From: Diadophis punctatus similis
Taxonomy: Eukaryota; Chordata; Lepidosauria; Squamata; Dipsadidae
Assembly: GCA_023053685.1 (NCBI GenBank)
Contig: JALIGW010000016.1
Span: 7,346,501-7,410,500, forward strand
DNA length: 64,000 bases
Reading direction: 5' to 3'
Part shown: positions 20,493 to 56,600 of the stretch, one piece after another
Position numbering within the stretch: the stretch's first letter is position 1
Layout of the letters: the number at the start of each line of letters is the position of its first letter
The notes under the pieces: generated by a model
Seen by the model: only the letters and a program-made list of their open reading frames with translations
Database searches by the model: none
What the model was told of the DNA's origin: nothing
Program-made: the position numbers and the translations under genes

Positions 20493-21819
20493 GATTTTGA
20501 GTAGCTTACATACTTAAGTATTAGAACTAAAACTTAATTTAAAAAATTATATAATCTAATTCTCCCAAGTACTAGGGAACAACCAGTTCAAATACAAACA
20601 GTTATCCTGTTTGTATACAGTACATCAGATCTTGAAGGTTCACTGAACCTTCAGGTTTACTGAAAAAGCAAGTTTTGATTGGCTCCAACTCTCTTGGGTT
20701 TTTGAAAACCAATCTGACCTCGGGGGGATGTCATTTCAAAGGGAAAGGTAAGGACAGTGACTGAGAAGGCCTTATTTGATAGTCCCTACAAATGACTTTT
20801 TCTGGGTGTAGGGACCCAGAAAATACCCTGTCTTCCAATTTTAAAACATACAGCAAAACTGCTGGGAATATGTGGTTCTGAAGATAGTCAAGTCTTATAG
20901 GTAAGAATCCTTGCCTCAAATTGCAACTAATGTTAATACAATAGTATTAAATGGGCCAAACTGACTGGCACCCCTAAGTGTCCACACTGCTGCTTCCGGA
21001 CCAGCTGAAGCTTCGAATTAGTCTTCAGGGGGAGTCAATAGTCCCAATCAGAGTGACCAGGGCATGAGGGACAGTGAGCAGGGTGTCCTGATCTAAGAAA
21101 GGTCTGTATAAAGGTCCCTGCACAGTACCTGATTTTTGAGCAGGAACTGTGGGTTACAATCTACTTTTGCTAATGGCCTGTCCAGAATTAAGATGGTCTT
21201 TGGTATCAGAAGGCCTTCATGCCCAAAGTAATTCTGCCTTCAGACCAAGTGTTCGTCCCTGTACATATCCTAATAGCCTCCATACATCAGGAAATGCCTA
21301 CAACTGCATCTCTTGTTTGGCGTGCAGTCACAATGTTCAACTGAGAATTAGCTTACTGAAGTATTATATGGAAATCCTCCTTTCCTATGAAGAGAGTTAC
21401 TAATCTTACATTATGTCATTTCCTATGTATGGGGTTTATCATGAGTTCTACACCTCCTCCTTGTGGGGCATCAGTATACAGTATATACTGTGTGATATTT
21501 TCAATTATAGTAACCACCAGGAGGCACTACATGGCTGCTTTGATTCACATAGGAAAATCCTGATTAGCTTACAAATGATACCTGACTTTTGTCAGCAAAT
21601 GATCTCTCTCAATGGTTTCTTGTAGATATAAAATAAGAGGAACTCATCTATTAACCCCGTGGCATCGGTAATGGAAGGCCCTGGAACTTCTCTTTTCTCC
21701 ATCACTACTTAGTGAAACATCCACTCAAGAGGAAGAGGACCCTAGTAAAACTCATTTCTGAAGCTCATGGGCTGTCAAGAAGGGTATTTTGTTTGTTTGT
21801 TTGTTTGATTGATATATCT
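20493..21819. other. CENPJ intron 1, middle part
   Basis: Mostly unrecognised. Around 20960-21110 a decayed minus-strand CR1-like fragment is suspected (CAGGGCATGAGGGACAGTGA resembles a sequence at 37019-37038 in a clear CR1/L3 copy). Confidence 0.4.
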
Positions 21820-22243
21820 CAGTGATGGCGAACCTTTTTCCCCTCGGGTGCCGAAATAGTGCGCGGGCGCGCTATTGCACACACATGTGTGCCCACATCC
21901 ATAATTCAAAGCCCCCCGCCACTCTACCCCCCTGCGCATGCATGCGCGACATCCCCCACTCCCCCATTTCCCGACTTCCAGTGGGCCCAGTAGGCCCGTT
22001 TTTCGCCCTCCCCAGGCTCTAGAGGCTTTCTTGGAGTTTGGGGAGGGCGAAAACGCTCCCCCCGCCACCCCGGAGGCCCTCCGGAGGCTGAAATCACCCT
22101 CCCAGAGCCTCCGCGTGACCCAAAAATCAGCTGGCAGGCACGCACATGCGCGCTGGAGCTGAGCTAGGGCAACAGCTCGCGTGCCGGCAGATATGGCTCC
22201 GCGTGCCACCTGTGGCACCCGTGCCATAGGTTTGCCATCACTG
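21820..22243 (-). mobile_element. hAT-like MITE, family A
   Basis: 424 bp, ends CAGTGATGGCGAACC and GGTTTGCCATCACTG, inverted relative to the copy at 803. Flanks ATATATCT/ATATAGCT match at 6 of 8 bases. Confidence 0.8.
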
Positions 22244-22741
22244 ATATAGCTGGTCACCTTTCAGGCAACTTTGGCTTGTTCCCAATCAAAACTTAAAAGA
22301 TACATAGACTCATTTTTAAAGCACAACCAGTTAAAACGCGAAACATTAAAACAACAAAACCTTTTGCCGATCCATGTTAACGTGCCATCATCTAATCCTC
22401 TCCCAGCGCCCGGGGGAAAAGCCAGGTCTTTTCTTTTTCATTGTTTGTTCTATTGCTCTATTCCTTTACTACTGTTATCTTTACACTTCTTTTCATTTCT
22501 CCGTTTTTAATTTTGTAAGCAGCCCAGAGAAGCCCCATGATACGTTAGACAGAAAATAAATGTAATAAATAAATGAATAAATGGGTGGAGCCCTGCTGAA
22601 CTTTGAGGAACAAGGTGTTCTGCAAGACGGGCTCCCTTGCTGGCATGCTTTCTAGCTTCCATTAGATGGCAAGATTTGTGGGAAGGGACCAGGAGCATGC
22701 TCACCCTGACTGGCTGGTAGGATGGGTAGATGTCTTTAGGG

Positions 22742-23049
22742 CAGCGGTTCCCAACCTGGGGGTCGGGACCCCTTTGGGGGTCGAACAACCATTTCCCAGG
22801 GGTTGCTCCAGCATCCTCAGATCCCCCCCACTGCCACAAGCCTGGCCATATCGCGCCCCACAACCCGCGCCCCCACCGTGCTCCACCCCGCTGCCGCCAT
22901 TTGGGTTATTTTACCGTCTGCGCATGCACAGCACGCTTTGCGCATGCGCAGAGGGTAAAAGAACCCAAATGGCGGCAGCAGGGTGGGTTACGGTGGGGGC
23001 GTGGGGGGCGGGGCGTGGGTCGCGGCATTAGGAAGGTTGGGAACCACTG
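22742..23049 (+). mobile_element. hAT element, SPIN-like (non-autonomous)
   Basis: 308 bp with a perfect 8-bp duplication CTTTAGGG (22734-22741 and 23050-23057). The left end CAGCGGTTCCCAACCTGGGG, then ACCCCTTTGGGGGTCGAAC, and the right end GGGTCGCGGCATTAGGAAGG / TTGGGAACCACTG match my memory of the SPIN consensus ends. The centre differs and is a hairpin (GCCGCCATTTGGGTT and its reverse complement around 22893-22976) with TGCGCATGCGCA at 22939-22950. No transposase. Confidence 0.85.
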
Positions 23050-23057
23050 CTTTAGGG

Positions 23058-24030
23058 GAAGGTGGTCCTGCAGATGCCTTTATTCAAGCTATTCTGCTCC
23101 TCCAACAGCTGAAAGCAGCTTATGAAACCATTAAATGAAAGCATTAAAAGGCCTGGGTGAATAAATATATTTTAATTCCTCCTAAACTCTAATAAATTAA
23201 CACTTGCTTCAACTGCATTGTAATTTGTTTGATAGCATCAGCCCAGACACAGAAAAAGTACAATTGTGTGTTGATAATCAGCATATCTTTGATGGAGACA
23301 ATTATATGGAAATAAACATCCGCTAAATAGTTCAGTTTTACCAGTATAAGGATTTATAATAGCATCAACTTAATTTAAACATTGCTGCATATGAACTAGT
23401 CTTTCCTACCTTTTTTCTCTAGTACTTGTAATGATCCAGATCCTTTAGCAAACTTCTTTTGTTTTTATTTTATTTATTTAATTTTTTTGTATAATGGAGC
23501 AGGTTACCGAATCCACATGCAGTTTTTAAATAAATCACCAGATCCACATCCTACCTCGAGAATTACCAAGCATAACTTGCATAATTTCTTGCTAACTACT
23601 GACACAACAAAGAATTTGCACACAAACATCATTATATCCCCTTTGGGTTTCATGTGAGCTCTGGACACAGAAAAATAATACTATTTATTAGTATTATACC
23701 TGTCAGCCTGGGACTTGCAACATCCTGCCAGATTTCCCACCGACTTTGATTATGGGAAGTTGGTTGGAAATTACTTTTTCTAACCACAGTGGGATTTAGT
23801 TAAGGATGACAATTGGGACTACAGGGATTGCCCATCATGCTTTACAACCCCATCACTTAGTGACAGAAATTTCAGCCCCGATTGCCATCATAAGCCGAGC
23901 ATTAACTGTATGTGAATTATGTTTTTGTTTTCTTTTTAAAAATTGTTCAGGAACTGAAAGTGAGACATTGGATTTCTCAAACTTCTCCAGCGATAAGACT
24001 ATTTAAGGTTGGACTGTTTTACTTTTCCAG
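23058..24030. other. CENPJ intron 1, last part
   Basis: Unrecognised AT-rich sequence. The final bases (TTTTACTTTTCCAG) are the acceptor of the ATG exon. Confidence 0.4.
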
Positions 24031-47903
<23,873 letters not shown>

Positions 47904-49025
47904 ATGTTTATGTTTTGCTGTATCTTAATATTTATCAACATTTACAGTTAGTTATATTTTCTAGATGTTGTCTTGTTTCCATAAAAATCTAAAAGCTCTA
48001 TGTTTGTACACATACAATAAACTTCTTAATAAATTATTTTTAAAACTCTTATGTCTAATGCTTATATATTAGCATTACTGTACACTTCATTAGGAACAAA
48101 ACCCACTTCTCTTTTTTAGAGACTAACAATTTCTTTTTCTAAATAATTCATTTGACTATTAAATTTCACTTTTATTTTCAAACCATTTCTCTTGTATTAG
48201 CTACACACCCGTTGTGTAACCTGTGAATCTGTGAATTCCACTTAAAAAATTTGGAGTACAGGTCTTGAACCAAATTTGTGGCATTCCATTTGATATTCCA
48301 CTCTAATTTGTTAAGGAAGTTTTATGATCTTTCTTTGAGATTCGTTTCAAGCCAATTCCCTAATAGACATGCCATCTAGCCAATAAATAATTAACCTGCT
48401 TATCATAATGTAATGAGCAACACTGTCAAATGTTTTGGTAAAATTAACATCTCCACATTTCTGACAGGAAAGTTACTCAAATAAGCACAACGTGCACATT
48501 TTCAGCTTGTATTAATCAGTAAAATATTGGTGTGAATCAATGGAAGAAAAAAACTGCAACCAAGTGTAAAGAACTCTAAATTCCAGACCATGTTATTAGA
48601 TCACATCATTCCAATACAGTTTTTAAAATAAAGTATTTTAATTAAAATGAAAAGATTTAAGGAAAATTTATTATAAGATTAATCATTCTTAAGCCTAGAA
48701 AAAAGAACCACCAGGAATAGTTGAAAAAATTTCAACTATTGGCCAAAGTTTTTGGAAGCTTACTATAAGGACATGGGTGTCAAATTATTTACTGATGCTA
48801 TATTGCCAACTGTATTTGGTAGTCTAGTCTGTAATAGCTTCTAAGACATGATATAATGGAGCTGATCTGCATTAAGGACATAATTGGAAACTACTGGAAC
48901 AGTAACAAAAGACTGCATAAAAATATAGGTCAAACTTGTGAATAGTAATTAAAAATCTTGTAATAGTGATAATAGGGAAATGATTTATGGAAAATGGTTT
49001 TACTGACATCTAAAAAACCATTGTC
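47904..49025. other. CENPJ 3' UTR and intergenic sequence
   Basis: The first about 150 bases are 3' UTR; the rest is AT-rich with no recognised feature. Confidence 0.45.
48016..48033 (+). terminator. CENPJ polyadenylation signals
   Basis: Two AATAAA hexamers at 48016-48021 and 48028-48033, about 115-130 bases after the stop codon. The 3' UTR is therefore short, with cleavage near 48050. Confidence 0.75.
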
Positions 49026-49030
49026 ATAGC

Positions 49031-49248
49031 TGTAGTGTTCCGGTAAGCCACAGGAGGGCGTGCAAATGAGCGGGAATGTTAAGAGTTTGGATTGGTTGAG
49101 CCGCCTGAGGTAATTGCATATAAAGCAGCTGTCTTCCGAGTGACAGCTGAGTTCGTGTTAGACTGTTCTGCATTAAAAGGTGTTAATCGTTAATAAACAG
49201 TTGGTTCCAGCAGCGAGGCTCTTAATCATTGCGCCCACCTACACTTCA
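49031..49248 (+). mobile_element. Solo LTR, 218 bp, with 5-bp target duplication
   Basis: Starts TGTAGTGTTCCGG and ends ACACTTCA, near-inverted termini (TGTAGTGT/ACACTTCA). Flanked by ATAGC (49026-49030 and 49249-49253). A TATA-like GCATATAAAGC lies at about 49118 and AATAAA follows at about 49192. It lies between the convergent CENPJ and RNF17 ends. Family unknown. Confidence 0.72.
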
Positions 49249-49253
49249 ATAGC

Positions 49254-50517
49254 TGCATCTCACCTATCCAAGCTTCATGAGCTGACAGCCTGACATTAGC
49301 GGCGGGGGTCAAGTAATGATATGCAGAGCTGGGAAACAAGCACCTGTTTGCTGAACAATATACAGGCACCTAATTGGACATTTGCAGATAACCAGGAGAT
49401 GGCCGGAAGGGGGAAGAGAGAACTTACCTTTGTGGTGTTTGCCCGGGAAAACCTCAGATTCAGTTTACGCAACTTCTGTAATCATTTAAGCCTCAGTAAA
49501 GTATACTCCTGGCAAAAAAAAATGACTAGGAGTCTTTCTTTGCTAGATGGCTAAGTGGGATGGTTGACAATCATTCTGTGGTTGGACAATTTACATTGGT
49601 GGTCTTCAAACTTGGCAACTTTAAGATCTGTAGACTTTAATTCCCAGAATTCTTACCCAGCATTTGAAGCAACAGTTTTTTGCTCTTGGGTTAGGAAGTT
49701 CCATGCTCAAAACAGTTGAAATATTTTCCTTATCCCTACTTATTAAATAAAACATAAACTAATGTAGACATTTTTATTCAAATCCAACTATTTTTTATTT
49801 AAACTATTAGTACTTGAACGCCGTTAACAAAAAACTCACACTTCTGTGTAGAATTCCCAGAATTTACAAAAAACTATAACTCTCAATTTTAATACAAAAC
49901 CAGTTCAATTTTTTTTTAATCGAGGTAGTCCACATCTGAAACAAACAAACAAAAAACCAGTATTATTCCCATGTATCAATACCTGGGAATATAAAAATAG
50001 ATACCCACAAACTTTCAAGCAATCAACTTCTACATAGTATTGCTATTGAGTGCTTATCTTATTGCATTAATGATTGTATAAAAAAGGAGAACCATTTGAA
50101 TAATGCAGTTATTCACACACACTTCTAAAAGCATTGGTCTTTTACTGAACTTTCCTGTTTATTTTTTAATTCAGTTTTCTTTTCTGGTGCCTTTATTTTC
50201 CATCTTGGGGGCTACAATTCGGATAAAGGTCTTAGCACCTTCAGTTTAAATCCACCTCTGTATGTGGCTGATTTTATAACTGAGTTTAAAAAAAATGAAA
50301 GTTGCAATTTTATTTTATTTATTCCTAGAAATATTAGGGCTTACAGAGTTTAAAAACATTTTCTACAAGAATTCCAGTTTTTAAAAAACCACTAATCAAA
50401 ATTAGTGGGATCCATTCATAAAGTTTTCATGTTCTAATTTTTTGCAAATTTTCAGCAAGATCAATAGTTTTTTTTAATGCTGGTAAAGACAGATAATAAC
50501 CAATGCTGCTTGCTTAC
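49254..50517. other. CENPJ-RNF17 intergenic sequence and probable RNF17 3' UTR
   Basis: A hAT-like family E fragment is at about 49600-49665 (GGTCTTCAAACTTGGCAACT). A possible RNF17 3' UTR exon starts at 49935 on minus (acceptor GTTTGTTTCAG) and would end after AATAAA at 49778-49773. Confidence 0.4.
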
Positions 50518-50520
50518 CTA

Positions 50521-50616
50521 TCATTGTGTCAGTTCTGCAAATCCCATTTCCACAAGCTTCATATGGAATAGTCGTCCTTCTTCATATAAAAATATAATGT
50601 GCTCTGGTGAATGTGT
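50521..50616 (-). CDS. RNF17: RNF17 terminal coding exon
   Basis: 96 bases including TGA (50523-50521), [20 protein letters not shown] then [11 protein letters not shown]. Acceptor TTGCTTCCAAG. A consensus donor (ATAG/GTAAGC) follows the stop within four bases, so the 3' UTR is probably spliced. Confidence 0.78.
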   Translation of the reverse strand, partial: THSPEHIIFLYEEGRLFHMKLVEMGFAELTQ

Positions 50617-53600
50617 CTTGGAAGCAAGGTTTTTCAAAAGAGACAACAAATACAGTTTCAGAAGCAATATCAATATTTCCAATAGAAGTACAATATAGGC
50701 AAGAAATCCCATTTTCCCCCACCATCTTGTCTGCAGCTACACGCTTTTGCATGTCTACTTGAAGAATTTGGGGAGAATAATTTTCCCCCCTAATGGCAGA
50801 GCAATAAATATCTAGGTACCAACTACGCAGGGGTGAAATCCAGCAGGTTCTAACAGGTTCTGGAGAACCGGTAGCGGAAATTTTGAGTAGTTCAGAGAAC
50901 CGGCAAATACCACCTCTGGCTTGCCCTAGGAGTGGGGTGGGAATGGAGATTTTGCAGTATCCTTCCCCTGCCTCGCCCACCAAGCCACGCCCACAGAACC
51001 GGTAGTAAAAAAAATTGGATTTCACCACTGGTACCAAGTCTGGAAGATTGCAATGGCAGTTCAAGCCCTTTTGTGCTTCCCCACAATGCAGACATAGGAA
51101 ACAGCAAACAATTAGAAAATAATGGATTTTGATCACCATATTATAAATTAAAACACTTATGCCACCTTTTACAAAGATGAAAAAGAAATATTTCAGGCTT
51201 TGAGTACAAATCCTACTTCTCAAGGAGTTTGACTGGTTTTAATTTCTTCCTTGATTTAATTTCTTCCAAACAGCTTCAATGGAGAGATTTACATATAGAA
51301 GGAATATAGAAATTCCCAGATGAAAGTGAGATAAATTGAGAAGGATTTTTTTAAAAAAGGCTTACCACTGAAGAGGCACTGAGATTTTTGCCTTCAAAGC
51401 AGTTCATTGCAGCCCACAAAGCATCCAGGCTCCATTCTGGACAATAAGGAATTCTCTCTGTTGCGGAATCATATAAAGCAGGCTTAAATCCAGCCAGTAA
51501 CACTCTGAATGCTTGAGCGGGATATTGCATGAACTTACGCGGAATCTGACGCAACCTGGAACACAGTTTGCAAGTCAAACTATACAAGCTGATAATTTAT
51601 GATGATATTAGTTAAATCTAAAACAGGAACACTTATTGTAGCACAATTTATTTATTTATTTATTTATTTTGATGGATTTCTATGCTGCCCAATCCCTAGG
51701 GACTCACAATATTTCTAGTTATTGAATTATCAAATGTGATAAAGCGATTTGGAAAAAGAACATCTTTAGGTTTACCTGTTTATGGGCAATGTTTTGGTCG
51801 ACCCATAGTCAACAAATTCCACAAGAACTGAAACAGGATTGAACTCAAGAATAGAAATGAGTTTTGCTCGATACCACAGACAGTCACTATATTCTGCGAG
51901 GCAGGGCATGTCTACAAGGAAAGCATGCCGTTCAGTTAGCTGGAAAGTCTCTGCACTGGTTATAGGAGAAAGATGAAATGACAGGTAACTCGACAGCACG
52001 AAATTACAGGTAGTCCTCGAGTTACGACCAGAATTGAGCTCAAAATTTGTGTTGCTAATTGTTAAGTGTCCCATTTTACGACTTTTCTTGCCACAGCTGT
52101 TCAGTGAATCGTTGCATTTGTTAAGTTAAATAACATGGTTGTTAAGTGAATCTGGATTCCCCATTCTGACTTTGCTTGTCAGGAGGCCGCAAAAGCCGAT
52201 TCACGTGACTCCGGGACACTGCAACCGTCATAAATATGAATCACTTGCCTAGCATCTGAATTTTGATCATGTGACCATGAGGATGTGAAAAAACGGTCGT
52301 AAGTCACTTTTTTTCCATGCCGTTGTAACTTTGAATAGTTAGTAAAGAACCGTTGTAAGTTGAGGACTACCTGTAACTGAGGTCCAGTTTTGTTAATTCA
52401 GCAATTGATCATTTACTACTATTTTAAAGCAAAACGAATATAAGGAAAAAATGTAGCCTTTCTGGACTCAGCTTTTCCAGCAAATGTTTACTACACATAC
52501 TCTCTGAGTGAAAAATTGATGCAGGGAACTGGGAGAGAAGACAGAGGGGTGAATGAATGCTTACTGGAGCTTGCTGGGGTTTAGCACTGAGCCGTTGAAG
52601 AGTCAGAGATATTGGAATGCCCAGGGTCGCATCACAGGTCCAAAAAGGTGACAATAAAGGCAGTGAGGTGCTTCTGCTTTGGCTATGGTGGCTAGGTGCA
52701 AAAGGCAAAAGGTCGGGAGAGAAGGCAGCTGAGAGAACTAATGCTTGCAGGTGCTTCCTGGGGTGGCTGGATCTTCCCAGGGCATGGAATACAATCCCAG
52801 AGTCACGCAGTTCTGGAAGTGTTTGCCATCCCACAACTCAGGGGGCAAGGTGGCCAACGGGGAAAGAGATAGGCAGGAAGGGGGAGTTGACGTGCCCCTG
52901 TAGTCTAAGTGTGAGCAAGCTGCCAAGTCCTTGAATTTTAATCACATGACTGCAGGGGGCACAGCAATGGCCATAACTTTGAGCACAGGCCATAAATCTG
53001 TATTTTCAGCACCACTGTAACTTCAAATGGTTACTAAATGAATGGTTCTAAATCAAGATCTACTCGTAGTCCAAACAAGAAGTGACTAAAGTGTAAGTGA
53101 CAAGCGAGAAAAGTCCAGGAATGGGCACAAGTGGCACACCCAAACCACCTTTCCAAAGGCCCTCTTAGCCATGGATGCAACCAGTGGTGGGTTCCTACCG
53201 GTGCGGTGTGGAGCGCAGCTCCGGTAGGAGCCCGGCGATGATGTCATTTTCTGGCGCTTCTCCGCGTCCTGAGCTGTCGGGAAAAAGCCCTCCCACGTGC
53301 CCTTGTGTGAATACTGACCTTTATTCTTCCTCCGAAGCACAGCTGAGAAGCTCCTCAGCTGTGTTTCAGCTTGTAATGTTGTCCTAAGCATGCGCGGAAG
53401 TGAAATCACCCGATGGAACACGAGTTCACTTCTGCGCATGCTCGCGATGCGCACCGGTACCGAAAATAACCGGAACCTTCCGCTGGATGCAAAGTACTCT
53501 TAGTGATAATATCAAGTCAATTTGGCTGGTTCTGAAAGGTTCATGAAGAATCGTGGTATCAATGGGCTATTTGTATTAGATGGCTGTTTACTAACTCCTC

Positions 53601-56600
53601 AATCCCAGGCCCCAAGCCTTAAGTACTGGTTTGCTGGGAAGTGACAGTGGAGGAGGTTGTGAGTTTCCCTAATGTGAGTTTCTCCATTTGGCATGCCTCC
53701 ATGTGGACAAGCTGGGCTTATGGCCCAATTCAGCAAGATTCTCCTTCTATTTTTAAATGTGGAAAAGGTTCCTTGAAAAGGAGCTCATGCAAAGTAGGAC
53801 ACAGGATTCTCAGGCTTCTAAGCAAACAGGAGTTAGCCACTTTTGAATACAACTGAAAATATTCAAAGCAGGCTATTACGTATTTATTTTCTTAGGTTCT
53901 AAGTACTACACCTTTTTGAAAATCAGTTAGATGTGGAAGAGTCTCTATTTTCTGATTATACTGAGCCAAGGCTTTCTCTAGAGTGTCAGAATCCAAGCTG
54001 TCCTCCATCTCTCTCTGTTCGCTGGTGCTGTTTGAGTGAACAACGGAAATGTACACCTGCGGTAGAGGAAAGTATCTCTATCAAAAGACTGTAAGATTAG
54101 AAATGTGTTTGTTCAAGTAAAAACAAAGGGCATTAGATATAATAATGTATCGAGAGATAACCTTCCTGATTTTAACCAAAGAAAGGGGAGCAGTTTGACA
54201 AATAAGCCAAAAAGTAAATACTAAAACCTAGTACAATGGCAACACAGTTTATATTTTTTTTAAAAAAACAAAATCACATGCTGGCGAAAAAGGAATTTCT
54301 GAAGGGAATAGCCTTCCTTCCCTGGAAGGCTCTATTTTGAAAACCAAATCAATCACACCCATGATTTGGGTTATGTATTTATGAATTAAATTCCTAGCAA
54401 TCATCTTCATTAAGAGCAAAATGCTCATTTTTCCTTATCAAGTTATTAGCAGGGAAGAGATCAGGTTACTACAATTTCCATTACTGCATTATTTTATTTT
54501 AGAAATCAGTTTATTTTTTCATTTGTTGAGGGTGGAGATATGTTCAGTTTCTTTCTAATACCGCTTCTCTGGCCGCTCATTTTCCAGACCATTGAGGAAT
54601 GTACAGGTGGCTCTTCACATTTTCCTAACTGCATCCTAAATTTTTATAAGGCTGTGAGCCTATTATGCTGCACTCCAACTGCTACTGAATTTGCAGAAAG
54701 TTAATAACACAACATTGGCTGCTCTATGTAAATATGTATATAGTTATTTACCATATTTTTCGGAGTATAAGACACACCTTTTTGCCCCCCAAAAGAGGGT
54801 GGAAATGTCGGTGCGTCTTATACACCGAATACAGCCATTTTTTTTTGCCTCCGAAGCCCTGCCCCCGCATCCAATTTTGCGAAAAATGGGCTATTTTTTG
54901 CAAAAATGGGGGCGTTTTTGCCTTTCCCCAACCCATAGGAGTGCTCTGCAGGCTTCCCAAATCCTCTGCATGCCCTACTTTTGCAAAAAAGTGAGCAAAA
55001 ACGGGCTTTTTTTTGTAAAAACTGGAGTGTTTTTGCCTTCTAATTACCCCATCTACCATGACTGCAGGAGGAATTCTGGGAGTTGAAGTCCACTAGTCTT
55101 AAAGCTGTCAAGTTTGAAGACCCCTGGGTTAGGGGTTAGGGGTGCAAGGGTCTTCAAACTTGGCAAGTTTAAGGCATGTGGACTTCAACTCCCATTCCTG
55201 AGCTAGCATGACTGGAGGAGGAATTCTGGGAGTTGAAGTCCACTAGTCTTAAAGCTGTCAAGTTTTAAGTTTCTAAAAGTATACATGGTTGTAAAAAGTG
55301 TACATGGTTGTAAAAAGTATTCTGCTACACTGGTATTTTATTAAATAATATATTACTACACCATTTGGTTCAGAATACTTTTTCCCTTGTTTTCCTTCTC
55401 TAAAATCTAGGTGCGTCTTATACTCCGATGCGTCTTATACTCCGAAAAATATGGTAATTTGTAAGTAACTTGAGGTAAATTGGTTCAAAAAATGTTGCCT
55501 TATGATGCACAAGAGTTTTAGTACTATATAGATCGATACATAAAATTCTCAATCTAAAATACAAAATTATTTCTTCACATGAGGCAAGTTGCTCTATGTA
55601 GCTCAATTAAAAGCACTAATACAAACAAAATACTTAAATCAATTTTTGTGACTGGAGGTGAACAAAACAGACTTGTTAATTATGGTGTTTGTTCAACATT
55701 TTTAATTAAGATACCTCATTCGGTGACACAATGTGTGTTACTTTCACTGGAAAGTGTTCTCCAAGGTTAGGCAATGATGGAGAAGTATACGGCGGCAAAA
55801 GAGGAGTCTTTAGTTCAGTCTTCAGTAATCCCTAAAATAAGCAAATTATTAGAACACAATTTGCAAAACAACCATAGAGAACACCAAGGAGTGCTTCTGA
55901 AGGCACTGGGAACAACTTGTCCTGGAGATTATTTTGCACAGATTCCCTACACACATTCACATATTATTTAGGGAGCAGCAATTTTCTCTGCTGTTTTTAA
56001 AATACTGAGAAATACAGGGTTTTGGAATGTAGTTAATTGGAGGACTATTGCCACTTGAACACATGAACATTCCTGGACCACTACAGAGGAAGAAATCCAA
56101 GGCAATTTCCAAGGCGATTCCATTTTACAAAGCACAAAGCTATGATCCATCTTGAGCCTGGAAACAAACTGTTATAGATAATGTGCTATTGGCTAGGCAG
56201 GGTAACAGTAGGAGCTAATACCATTTATTTAAGGTATTAAATATTCTTACATTGATTTAGTGTTAAACCTTACCTCAAAACTGATTTCACAATTTTCCTC
56301 CAAGGTTTCATTACTGCATTCCGACCTTGAATCCTAGAATATATAAATTCAAATCTTAATACAGTATTAATTTTGCAGACTCACATTTAGAAAGCTCTTT
56401 AATATACACAAAGCAGCAAAAATATTTTTCAGCTGGAAAATATAGGACTATCTATACTACAAAATAGCCAGAAACTTTATATGAAAGAGTTTTGTGGCCC
56501 TCTATGGGGATGGTAAAATACCTTAACATTTGAACAACATCGTGAAGATTCTATAAAATTGGAGGCATCAGGTAACAAAAAGATAATCAGATTGTACCAT

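Noticed and set aside
50582..51223. 213-codon minus frame overlapping the RNF17 3' end
   Set aside because: Crosses a hAT MITE and uses a different frame from the Tudor C-terminus; the 32-codon terminal exon fits phase and ending better.
52424..52834. 136-codon minus frame in an RNF17 intron
   Set aside because: No splice sites in phase with neighbouring RNF17 exons and no recognisable motif.
55130..55145. TTAGGGG repeats suggesting interstitial telomere
   Set aside because: Only two imperfect units, inside a MITE fragment.
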